From CAWEHT01 sp963808455 (GTDB taxonomy: Bacteria; Chloroflexota; Anaerolineae; CG2-30-64-16): a stretch of DNA of 14,286 bases. The DNA lies in NCBI GenBank assembly GCA_963808455.1, contig CAWEHT010000336.1, positions 1 to 14,286 on the forward strand, read 5' to 3'. The position numbers and the translations under genes are program-made. Every line of letters starts with the position of its first letter. The first letter of the stretch is position 1. Shown piece by piece: positions 7,947-14,286 of the stretch. The notes under the pieces are model-generated. The model was not told the origin of the DNA. It searched no databases and worked only from the letters and a program-made list of their open reading frames with translations.

Positions 7947-9482
7947 CTAACTCGTCGCAAACTGCATGATTTTTTCCTGCGTTGCTTCCTCGATGGGCAG
8001 CTCGCCGGTGATCCTGCCGGCCGAAACGACATAGACTCGATCGCTCATGCCAAGGATCTCGGGCAGTTCAGACGAGATCATGATGATGCTCATGCCTTCC
8101 TGCACGAGCCTGCCCATGATGGTGTGGATTTCATACTTGGCGCCGACATCGATGCCGCGGGTGGGCTCGTCCAGGATCAGAAGGCTGGGTTTGACAAACA
8201 GCCACTTGGCTACAGACACCTTCTGCTGGTTGCCGCCGCTCAGGTTACCGACCTTCTGCTCGATGCTTGGCGTCTTGATATTGAGCGAATGCCGGTAGTC
8301 TTCCGCTACTTTGACCTCGGCATTGTCGTTGACGATGTCGCGTTGGGCGACTTCCTGAAGATTGGCGAGAGTAATGTTGCTCTTGACATCCTGGATGAGA
8401 ATCAGACCGGCGGCTTTGCGGTCCTCGGTTGCGTAGGCCACCCCTGCGGCGATCGCGTCATGTGGGTCGCCGAAGTGCACGCGCTTGCCGTGGACATACT
8501 CCTCGCCGCTGATGCGATAGCCTTTCGCGTTGCCAAACAGGCTCAAGGCCAGCTCCGTGCGTCCCGACCCCATCAAGCCTGCAAGGCCGACGATCTCACC
8601 CTTCTGGACGTTGAAGTTCACGTCGTGGAGGATTTCCCTGCCCACAGCGGGGTCGTAGACGTTCCAATCCTTGACCGCGAACACGATCTCGCCGCCAGCT
8701 TTGAATGGATAGCGTTGCCTTTGCGGATAGACGTTGTTGATTTCACGCCCCACCATGTGCTTGATCAGCACCGGTTCCGACACTTCGCCGTTGTGAGCAT
8801 CCAGGGTACAGATCGTCTGGCCGTCTCGCAACACCGTGACCGTGTCCGCGATGGCGATGACCTCTTGCAGCTTATGCGAAATCATGACGCAAGACACGCC
8901 ACGTTCCTTCAGTGCACGGATCAGGTCCAGCAGATTCGCGCTGTCATTCTCGTTCAGGGCTGCCGTTGGCTCATCCAGGATGAGAAGTTTGACTTGCTTG
9001 TTCAGCGCCTTGGCAATTTCGATCAGCTGCTGTTCGCCCACGCCCAAATCTTTGACCTTCGTTGCGGGGTTGACTCTCAGCCCAACTGCATGGAGCGCTT
9101 CTGTGGCCCGCTTGATGGTTTCATTCCAGTTGACGGTAAAGCCTGTCCGGATCTCGTTGCCCAGGAAGATATTTTCATATACCGTCATCTCGGGGACCAG
9201 CGCCAGCTCTTGATAGATGATAGCGATGCCGGCCTTTTCGCTGTCGGCGATGTCGGAGAATTTCTGCACCTGCCCGTCGAACAGGATGTCCCCAGAGTAC
9301 GAACCGTACGGATAGACTCCGCTCAGGACCTTCATGAGGGTCGATTTGCCGGCACCATTTTCCCCCACGAGGCAGTGGATCTCGCCCCTGGCGACTCGAA
9401 AGCTGACGTTACTCAAAGCCTTCACGCCAGGGAAGGACTTAGAGATGTTCTTCATTTCCAGAATGGGAGGTTGCTCAAGCAT
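7947..9482 (-). CDS. gguA: Multiple-monosaccharide ABC transporter ATP-binding protein (GguA/MmsA/XylG type)
   Basis: 511 residues with two tandem nucleotide-binding domains, the design of sugar importers in the RbsA/XylG/MglA class. Domain 1 has Walker A GENGAGKST (40-48), Q-loop IIYQELALVPEMTVYENIFLG, a signature variant LGVGEQQ and Walker B LLILDEPTAAL. Domain 2 has a degenerate Walker A (GLMGSGRTE), the insert TEDRKAAGL, signature LSGGNQQKV and Walker B LLILDEPTRGIDVGAK. The phrase SGVYPYGSYSGDILFDG and the SEKAGIAIIYQE segment place it closest to GguA or XylG rather than RbsA. GAGGAG lies eight bases before the ATG. It pairs with the permease downstream. No periplasmic binding-protein gene is adjacent on either side, so substrate identity is open. 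Confidence 0.93.
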   Translation of the reverse strand: MLEQPPILEMKNISKSFPGVKALSNVSFRVARGEIHCLVGENGAGKSTLMKVLSGVYPYGSYSGDILFDGQVQKFSDIADSEKAGIAIIYQELALVPEMTVYENIFLGNEIRTGFTVNWNETIKRATEALHAVGLRVNPATKVKDLGVGEQQLIEIAKALNKQVKLLILDEPTAALNENDSANLLDLIRALKERGVSCVMISHKLQEVIAIADTVTVLRDGQTICTLDAHNGEVSEPVLIKHMVGREINNVYPQRQRYPFKAGGEIVFAVKDWNVYDPAVGREILHDVNFNVQKGEIVGLAGLMGSGRTELALSLFGNAKGYRISGEEYVHGKRVHFGDPHDAIAAGVAYATEDRKAAGLILIQDVKSNITLANLQEVAQRDIVNDNAEVKVAEDYRHSLNIKTPSIEQKVGNLSGGNQQKVSVAKWLFVKPSLLILDEPTRGIDVGAKYEIHTIMGRLVQEGMSIIMISSELPEILGMSDRVYVVSAGRITGELPIEEATQEKIMQFATS

Positions 9483-10028
9483 GCCGCTATCTCCTCAAGA
9501 CGTGACATATGGGACCAGATGTGCCCTCATGGCTGCTTTCGGCGCCATCCGATCCGGCGCCTAGCGCCCACAGCGCTCTTTGCGAGGCAGGCAATACAGT
9601 CAGGTCGGTTCAACCCCTTCCGATGCCGCCAGGACAGGCTGCACAGCAGCCGGCAGCCGGTGCTGCTGATCGAGAGCATGTAGTACGTGATGTGCGCCTT
9701 CCATCAGCCTGATTGATCTCAGTATCACAGGTAAGGACGGCGATGTCATCGAACAGACCGCTGATTCGTTCGAGCCTGCAAAGCCTACTCACGGATTGCG
9801 CGTTCTGCGGGTTGGGAAGTGGCTGCTACGCTTAAAGTCGTACCACAATCTACCAGACCCATGTAGCCTGAAGCCACGGCCCAGCGTAGCCCGGTTGTTT
9901 CCTGGTGCCACTCTCAAAACGGATAGGTGTTAATTCAACACTTGTCCTGGCCCACACCACATCTCCTGCAGGCGCGGGATCTCCACGAGATCGGAAAACG
10001 GCACGCCATGGTTCGAATACCTTGCTTC
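9483..10028. other. Non-coding region upstream of the sugar transporter
   Basis: These 546 bases lie between the BON-PRC stop and the GguA start. No frame shows a recognisable protein, including no sugar-binding lipoprotein or a decayed copy that I can read. Visible structure: two GGCGCC sites (9541-9546, 9556-9561), an imperfect hairpin around CAGCAGCCGG/CCGGTGCTGCTG (9645-9669), and an 8-bp inverted pair GCTACGCT (9825-9832) and AGCGTAGC (9883-9890). The promoter and operator of the transporter probably lie here. Confidence 0.5.
9927..9941. promoter_or_regulatory. Short inverted repeat, possible operator
   Basis: GTGTT (9927-9931) and AACAC (9937-9941) are separated by AATTC, giving a 15-bp dyad in an AT-richer stretch. 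Its size resembles sites of dimeric helix-turn-helix repressors. It lies about 445 bases before GguA, which is far for a direct operator, so support is weak. Confidence 0.2.
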
Positions 10029-11049
10029 TTAGCAGCCGCTGTCCGTGCCCGATTGGCCGTGGAGGTCTAGCCAGACGTCCTCAACCCGATATGGATAGGG
10101 CGGCTGCCAGCTGGCCCCAGGGCTGCGAAAAACTGCCGGGTTGAAATCGGGGTAGCGGGCCGCCTCGGTTGCATCGATGTGTAGCCACACGGCACAGGGA
10201 GTGACTTCGGCGATTGCCTGCAGGGGAATCACGACGGTCCGCTCAAGCACAGGAATGTCGAAGTGATCCCAGGATCGGCGAGGGCTGTTGGAACTCAGGT
10301 CAGGAAAGCGGCCGCTCGTCACCACAGACACCACCCGTCGGTTGCGCACGTTGATGATGACAGCCGCCACACGCCCCAATGGCACATCGGACGCGATCAC
10401 TTCCTCGCCGATGCGCGGCTGTATCACACGTTCTGCTTCGGGGTCTACGGCAACGCCAGGCGCTTCGATGTAGTTGGTCACCGCCCGTACCTGCGAGACG
10501 CGTGCTGCACATTCCTCGGCGGCGTCACGGATTTCCGTGCTGCTGACACTCCCATTCAGCATGATCACCCCGTGCCGCGCCGGCGACGAGAATGATCTCC
10601 TGTGTTGTGCGCGGGTCCTCGACCAACGCTGCGCACACCTGGTTGACGAGGTCGTCATCAGCCACCAGACGGTTCTCCACAGCCTGGACCCCCGGAACCA
10701 TGCGCGCAGCACGCTCGGCCAGCCGCCGCGTGCGGGCGCCTGTCACGTGGCCCTGCAGGATCGCCGTGCCGCCGTCGATGGTGACCGCAATGTGGCCGTA
10801 CTCCAGGTTGCGCAGCAGGTCGTCTGCCCACAACGCCCCGCCGACTGCGTCTTCGGTTGGCTGTGCTTGCGGCCCGCTCGTCCGTCCTTCCCGGCGCAGA
10901 AGACGGAGGGACCTCAGAGGTTGCTGAGGGGCCGCCTCAGCAACCTCTGGCGCCTGCTCCGCCTGTACGGGGATTATCTTGCTCGAAGGATTCATAAGCC
11001 CATCCATAAGAGTCTTTATCGCAGCCGAATGGTCACGAGTAGCTTTCAA
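10029..11049 (-). CDS. BON-BON-PRC-barrel protein, one-base frameshift
   Basis: The first frame holds a BON domain (~72-130: GHIAVTIDGGTAILQGHVTG, then GVQAVENRLV) and the start of a second (DDDLVNQVCAALVEDPRTTQ). The second frame resumes at RHGVIMLNGSVSS, completing that BON, and continues into a PRC-barrel-like domain: IGEEVIASDVPLGRVAAVII, then VIPLQAIAEVTPCAVWLHID. One extra base within about 10572-10592 explains the break; the corrected protein is about 339 residues. The start is uncertain: TTG 11049 gives the longest form, but ATG 11007 or ATG 10995 are plausible and none has a strong ribosome site. Residues 1-70 are Pro/Gln/Ala-rich linker containing a strong hairpin in the DNA. It lies 41 bases after ftsH, probably co-transcribed. 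The role is inferred as membrane-associated stress protein. Confidence 0.75.
10915..10949. repeat. Perfect 15-bp stem hairpin inside the BON-PRC reading frame
   Basis: CAGAGGTTGCTGAGG (10915-10929) and CCTCAGCAACCTCTG (10935-10949) are exact complements around a five-base loop. It falls in the low-complexity N-terminal linker (about residues 34-45). No T run follows on either strand. It may be a terminator or attenuator between ftsH and the real BON start, or a small inserted repeat. Confidence 0.8.
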
Positions 11050-11090
11050 ACTCCGGCGACCCGACGGACCCTTTCCCGGATTGCACCGGC

Positions 11091-12713
11091 TCAGGCGGCC
11101 TGCAAGGCCAGTGCCTGCTTGACCGCAGCGCCATCGACGGACTCGGTTTTCAGCAGTTCCTGCGCCAGGTGCTCGAGCGCCGGCCGATGCTCCTTCAGCA
11201 GTTCCTGAGCCCGCGGATATTGTCCGGCAACGATCCGCTGCACCTCCTCGTCAATGACCTTCAGCGTCTCCGGGCTGGCCGTGGCGCTGCTTTCGCCGCT
11301 TTCCAGAAACTGGTATTGCTGCGTGGCGTAGCGCACCGTGCCCAGCTTGTCGCTCATCCCGAATTCGGTCACCATCCGGCGGGCCAGCTCACTCGCCCTC
11401 TGGATGTCATCGCTGGCGCCGGTGCTGATCTCGTGGAACACTACCGCCTCCGCCGCCCGCCCGGCCAGCATCACCGCCAGGCGGTCTTCCAACTCGCTGC
11501 GGGTGAGCAGATAGCGGTCCTCGGTCGGCATCTGCATGGTGTAGCCCAGGGCACCCCGCCCGTGCGGCACAATGCTCACCTTGGCCACCGGGTCGCCGTG
11601 CGGCACCAACTCGGCCACCAGCGCATGCCCGCTCTCGTGGTAGGCCACCGCCGTCCGCTCCTGTTCATTCATCACACGTGTCTTCTTCTCCAAGCCGGCC
11701 ACCACCCGCTCGATGGCGGCGCCGAAGTCCTGTAGCGTCACGGCCTGCCCGTTGCGCCGCGCCGCCAGCAGGGCGGCTTCGTTCATCACGTTGGCCAGGT
11801 CGGCCCCGCTGAAGCCTGGCGTCATGCGGGCCGCCCGCTCCACGTCAAAGTCGGGCGCCAGCATGATCTTTTGGCTGTGGATCTTCAGGATCTGGACCCG
11901 GCCCGTCAGATCCGGCGCCCCCACGGTGACCTGGCGGTCGAAGCGGCCCGCCCGCAACAGCGCCGGGTCGAGCACCTCGGGCCGGTTCGTGGCGGCCATG
12001 ATGATCACCGGCTTGTCGGCCACCGTGTCGAAACCATCGATTTCCTCCAGCAGCTGGTTGAGCGTCTGCTCGCGCTCGTCATTGCTTCCGAAACGCACGG
12101 CCCCGCCGCGCGACTGGCCGATGGCGTCGATCTCGTCGATGAAGACGATGGCCGGCGCCACCTTGCGGGCCTGCTCGAACAGGTCCCGCACGCGGGCTGC
12201 GCCTACCCCCACAAACATCTCGATGAACTCCGAGCCGCTGGTCTCGAAAAACGGCACCTGGGCCTCACCCGCCGTGGCCTTGGCCAGCAGGGTCTTCCCG
12301 GTGCCGGGCGGGCCGACCAGCAGGATCCCCTTGGGGATCCGCCCTCCCAGGCGGGCGAAGTGCTCCGGGGTCTTCAAGAACTGGATGATCTCGCGCAGTT
12401 CGCCAATGGCCTCGTCGCAGCCGCCGACGTCCTTGTAGGTGACGCCGACCGTCTCCGGTTTGACCTCTGTCGCCTTGCTCCTGCCGACGCCGAAGACACC
12501 GCCCATGCCCCCGGCGCCCCCCATGCCGCTCTTGGCCATCTGGCGATAGCCCAGATACCAGATGCCGCCGATCACGGCCAGGGGCAGCAGGAGCAATACG
12601 GACGAATGAGTAGACGCACATAACACTGTTCCTGCTGAGAACAGTACGTATTGCTCTTGCCTTCCGCAAAGCCTTTGTCCTGATCGAGGAGCCTCCGCAC
12701 AACGCGCCGTCAT
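11091..12713 (-). CDS. ftsH: FtsH-type AAA+ zinc metalloprotease, N-terminally short
   Basis: 540 residues. AAA+ motifs: Walker A GPPGTGKT (134-141), pore loop MFVGVG (166-171), Walker B VFIDEID (190-196), second region of homology TNRPEVLDPALLRAGRFDR (242-260). The zinc protease has HESGH (359-363) with a third ligand in TGASDDIQRAS (~435). The enzyme extracts and degrades membrane and soluble proteins as a hexamer. Usual FtsH proteins have ~610-650 residues with two helices around a periplasmic domain; here only one helix (SSVLLLLPLAVIGGIWYL, ~38-55) equivalent to the second is present, and residues 1-37 do not look like FtsH. The start ATG 12713 has no good ribosome site. The IS66 remnant begins just upstream, so the N-terminus may have been cut away. 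Divergent C-terminal region suggests an accessory, not housekeeping, copy. Confidence 0.92.
   Translation of the reverse strand: MTARCAEAPRSGQRLCGRQEQYVLFSAGTVLCASTHSSVLLLLPLAVIGGIWYLGYRQMAKSGMGGAGGMGGVFGVGRSKATEVKPETVGVTYKDVGGCDEAIGELREIIQFLKTPEHFARLGGRIPKGILLVGPPGTGKTLLAKATAGEAQVPFFETSGSEFIEMFVGVGAARVRDLFEQARKVAPAIVFIDEIDAIGQSRGGAVRFGSNDEREQTLNQLLEEIDGFDTVADKPVIIMAATNRPEVLDPALLRAGRFDRQVTVGAPDLTGRVQILKIHSQKIMLAPDFDVERAARMTPGFSGADLANVMNEAALLAARRNGQAVTLQDFGAAIERVVAGLEKKTRVMNEQERTAVAYHESGHALVAELVPHGDPVAKVSIVPHGRGALGYTMQMPTEDRYLLTRSELEDRLAVMLAGRAAEAVVFHEISTGASDDIQRASELARRMVTEFGMSDKLGTVRYATQQYQFLESGESSATASPETLKVIDEEVQRIVAGQYPRAQELLKEHRPALEHLAQELLKTESVDGAAVKQALALQAA
12591..12656. repeat. Nested inverted repeats at the FtsH N-terminal junction
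   Basis: The outer pair GAGCAATACG (12591-12600) and CGTATTGCTC (12647-12656) encloses the inner pair ACTGTTC (12625-12631) and GAACAGT (12639-12645, 7-base loop). All four arms match exactly. They lie where the FtsH-like sequence begins (residues ~20-41), so they may mark a rearrangement boundary or a structured leader of a shorter ftsH mRNA. Confidence 0.65.
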
Positions 12714-12781
12714 CTACGGACGTACTTAACTCAACGATCTACATCAGTTGCATTACCTTAGTATGTCGGAGCAAGCCACCG

Positions 12782-13081
12782 TTAACGAAGCGACAATAAA
12801 AACGCCGCCAGACTCCGCCCCCGCTCTGCGCGGTCGTTGCTCGTCGGAAAGCGAAAGGTTCCTTCTTCCAGCCGCCGATAGTACAACGTCAGCCCGTCGC
12901 GATCCCACCACAAAAGTTTCACGCGATCGCCACGGCGACTGCGGAACACGAACAAGTGGCCGGACAAGGGATCGTATCCCAGCCAGTCCCGCACCAGGGC
13001 GGCCAGTGTGTCGAAACTTTTTCGCATATCTGTCGGCGCCAAGCACACGCAGATCCGCACCAGTTCCGACAGGTTCAACAC
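12782..13081 (-). CDS. tnpB: IS66 accessory protein TnpB (Orf2), altered C-terminus
   Basis: 99 residues. CLAPTDMRKSFDTLAALVRD, GHLFVFRSRRGDRVKLLWWD and DGLTLYYRRLEEGTFRFP are near-diagnostic for IS66 TnpB (Orf2), a small protein needed for transposition whose exact activity is unclear. After FRFP (about residue 78) the sequence becomes unlike the family and stops at RSLAAFLLSLR, so the C-terminal end is replaced or frame-slipped. The start is GTG 13081, with GGAGGTG five bases upstream, overlapping the tnpA stop by seven bases. Confidence 0.88.
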   Translation of the reverse strand: MLNLSELVRICVCLAPTDMRKSFDTLAALVRDWLGYDPLSGHLFVFRSRRGDRVKLLWWDRDGLTLYYRRLEEGTFRFPTSNDRAERGRSLAAFLLSLR

Positions 13082-13529
13082 GGCTGCACCTCCAGCACGG
13101 CCAGCACAGCGGCGAGCGTTTGCCGGTCGAAGCCCGCCTGCACCCGTACCGTGCGGCCTTGCCCCAGGATAATCTCCACGCCGCCGTCCGCCTCAGCCGC
13201 GCCGAAGCACCTGCTTGCCGGTCCCACCACATGCACGGGCAGAAACGAAGGCGTAGCACCATGCCGTGGCGATACCCGCTTGGATGAACGCGACGTTGGC
13301 GTCGCCGGGCGTGACTGGAACTGTGCGCTGTCCACGGCACCGGATACCCGCTTGCCGGTGCGGTGACCACCTCGCGCCAGTTTATGCCGCCAGAAATAGA
13401 AGGCCGACTCCCGCAATTCCTCGCGCGGCAAAACGCCCGCACCGATTGGCCGCCTTCCCTCCACCGCCGCACCACCTCTTCCCAATAGCTCCGTCGCCGC
13501 GGATCGCCGTGTCGAATTCGTTTCTTCAT
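13075..13529 (-). pseudogene. tnpA: IS66 TnpA (Orf1), frameshifted
   Basis: ATG 13529 with AGGAG seven bases upstream starts MKKRIRHGDPRRRSYWEEVV followed by RRWREGGQSVRAFCR, the helix-turn-helix region of IS66 Orf1. The frame then breaks at the CGCGCG run at 13422-13427 (two extra bases, or one missing) and resumes as REELRESAFYFWRHKLARGG, ending with VEIILGQGRTVRVQAGFD and RQTLAAVLAVLEVQPC, the conserved C-terminal motif. The corrected product is about 150 residues. TnpA probably binds DNA. Unless the frame break is an assembly error, the gene is dead. Confidence 0.8.
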
Positions 13530-13622
13530 GTTCGGGCTCCTGAGGTTCATCGAGCCGAGACCATCCCGGCCGATGCCCCCAGCCTACCCGACTGCACAAG
13601 ACGTGTTCCGCCAGTCACTTAC

Positions 13623-14124
13623 AGAAGAAGAGGAGGAGGGTGGGGAAGGACGAGAATCAGCAGTGCCGCTTGCCTTGGCAGGTGGCGATGCTCGGCAGGA
13701 AGCGTTGCCAAGCGTGGTGGTGAGGGACAAGCATATGTAACCGGCTCAAGCAAAAAAAAAAAAAAAAAACAGAGGAGGCGGCGGCGGCGGCGGCGGCGCG
13801 CGCGCGCCAGAGGCAACGCCATTGCCACATTCGGTTAAAAAGCCAGTCAAAGCGGGTCGCGGCCATCGCGCCGGATGGAGCGCCGGCCAGATACCTCAGC
13901 GGTGGATTCGGCCGTTTCCTGGTGAAAAGCTATATCTCGCGCAAGGGCTTCGTCGGATTCTCGCCGGGGATGATATCGCCAGGCGATGCAAAGACCAATG
14001 CTGGTCGATGGCCTGGATTTCGCAGCGCGCAACGACGATCAGTGAAAAGTGAAACTAAGCCTTGAACGGCGCGGCCAACTGCCAGCGCGCGGTCCGGCAA
14101 ACTGAGATCGCCAAAGTTTTTCGG
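13623..14124. other. Unassigned region right of the IS66 end
   Basis: About 500 bases with no recognisable gene. It begins with a purine-rich plus-strand stretch (13623-13650), holds the poly-A/GGC tract, and after 13809 continues as ordinary-looking GC-rich DNA. Several short open frames exist on both strands, but none has a family motif or a convincing ribosome site. A minus-strand frame ending at 13657 (HAWQRFLPSIATCQGKRHC) looks vaguely protein-like, but I cannot place it. Confidence 0.45.
13752..13808. repeat. Poly-A run followed by (GGC)n and (GC)n tracts
   Basis: A run of 18 A (13752-13769) is followed after seven bases by seven GGC units (13777-13797) and a GC alternation to 13808. 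On the minus strand this reads as a GC-rich tract followed by 18 T, loosely terminator-like, but the T run is about 25 bases from any self-complementary part. Such pure tracts are rare in bacterial genomes and are error-prone in sequencing. Confidence 0.85.
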
Positions 14125-14286
14125 CTATTGCGGAGTCAGGCGGGCGCGAAGCTCGTCATCCGCCAGAACGAAGCGTTCGAGCGCCAAAGGCATCGGTCGC
14201 AATGCCTCGGCCAATTGAAAGGTAAGGGGACAGCCGGGAAACACTTCGCGGGCGGCATCGCGGGCTGAGGTGGTGTCGGCCGGCGT
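14125..14286 (-). CDS. Unknown protein, C-terminal 53 residues at window edge
   Basis: The minus-strand frame entering from the right edge is open for 53 codons and stops with TAG at 14125-14127. It reads DTTSARDAAREVFPGC, PLTFQLAEALRPMPLALERF and VLADDELRARLTPQ, with balanced, helix-forming composition typical of real coding sequence. No family is recognised from this fragment. It could be the end of a gene transcribed toward the IS66 remnant. Confidence 0.45.
   Translation of the reverse strand, partial: TPADTTSARDAAREVFPGCPLTFQLAEALRPMPLALERFVLADDELRARLTPQ

Larger units (their letters stand above)
12782..13622 (-). mobile_element. IS66-family insertion sequence remnant (tnpA, tnpB; no tnpC)
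   Basis: Overlapping tnpA and tnpB genes in the usual IS66 order. A candidate left end begins at 13622 on the minus strand with GTAAGTGACTGGCGGAAC; IS66 ends usually begin GTAA, and the 93-base distance to tnpA fits. The large DDE transposase TnpC, normally downstream of tnpB, is absent: ftsH begins within 70 bases. No matching right inverted repeat was found near 12714-12860, so the right boundary is arbitrary and target duplication cannot be tested. The element cannot move on its own. Confidence 0.75.

Noticed and set aside
8124..9683. 519-codon plus-strand open frame antisense to gguA
   Set aside because: It lies almost fully opposite a well-conserved ATPase, shows no family motif, and long antisense frames are expected in GC-rich genes.
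9995..10025. tRNA-like T-loop sequence GGTTCGAATAC
   Set aside because: The flanking bases do not pair into a T stem, and no acceptor, D or anticodon arms fit around it.
11871..12623. 250-codon plus-strand frame antisense to ftsH
   Set aside because: It is the complement of the conserved AAA domain; composition (His/Asp/Leu-rich) is that of a reverse-frame shadow.
12714..12860. Right inverted repeat of IS66 (GTTAACGAAGCGAC at about 12780)
   Set aside because: Alignment with the candidate left end GTAAGTGACTGG requires several gaps; no better than chance.
13752..13808. Intrinsic terminator reading on the minus strand (GC tract then T18)
   Set aside because: The self-complementary GC part is about 25 bases from the T run, and no gene ends just upstream; simple-repeat artefact is more likely.

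Overview
The window is GC-rich bacterial DNA in which every recognisable gene lies on the minus strand; long plus-strand ORFs look like antisense shadows. The lineage cannot be fixed from sequence alone. A free-living bacterium of a Chloroflexota-like or proteobacterial type is a guess based on the sugar ABC transporter, the BON and PRC-barrel proteins and the extra FtsH copy. There is no rRNA, tRNA or CRISPR array that I can see.

Layout, in coordinate order. 1-2290: a two-gene unit of a patatin-like phospholipase followed by a membrane-anchored alkaline-phosphatase-superfamily protein that runs off the left edge. 2299-3219: a MacB/LolD-type ABC ATPase overlapping by ATGA a short stub of its permease; the rest of the permease and any MacA partner are absent. 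3421-4640: a rhomboid intramembrane protease, an in-frame upstream piece resembling the C-terminal tail of a Lon-family protease, and a small unknown ORF ending inside a perfect palindrome. 4852-6039: a three-BON-domain protein and a small heat-shock protein (Hsp20), apparently one operon. 6584-9482: ATPase and permease of a multiple-monosaccharide ABC transporter (GguA/GguB, also called MmsA/MmsB) without a binding-protein gene. 10029-12713: an FtsH-type AAA+ zinc protease lacking its usual N-terminus, followed by a BON-BON-PRC-barrel protein. 12782-13622: an IS66-family remnant (TnpA and TnpB, no TnpC). 13623-14286: mostly unexplained DNA with an 18-base A run and a (GGC)n/(GC)n tract, then the C-terminal end of an unknown protein at the right edge.

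How the genes may work together: Hsp20, FtsH, rhomboid, the Lon tail and two BON proteins suggest an envelope and protein quality-control cluster, in the spirit of the transferable proteostasis islands known elsewhere (LHR/TLPQC). The phospholipase and phosphatase pair could act on the same membrane. The sugar transporter splits the stress genes into two blocks.

Two quality warnings matter to any reader. Five genes (patatin, MacB stub, GguB, BON-PRC, TnpA) need a one- or two-base correction to read through, four of them at or next to short homopolymers or a CG dinucleotide repeat, so either the assembly has indel errors or this is a decaying region. Several genes are truncated (MacB permease, Lon tail, FtsH N-terminus, IS66 without TnpC), which indicates rearrangement.
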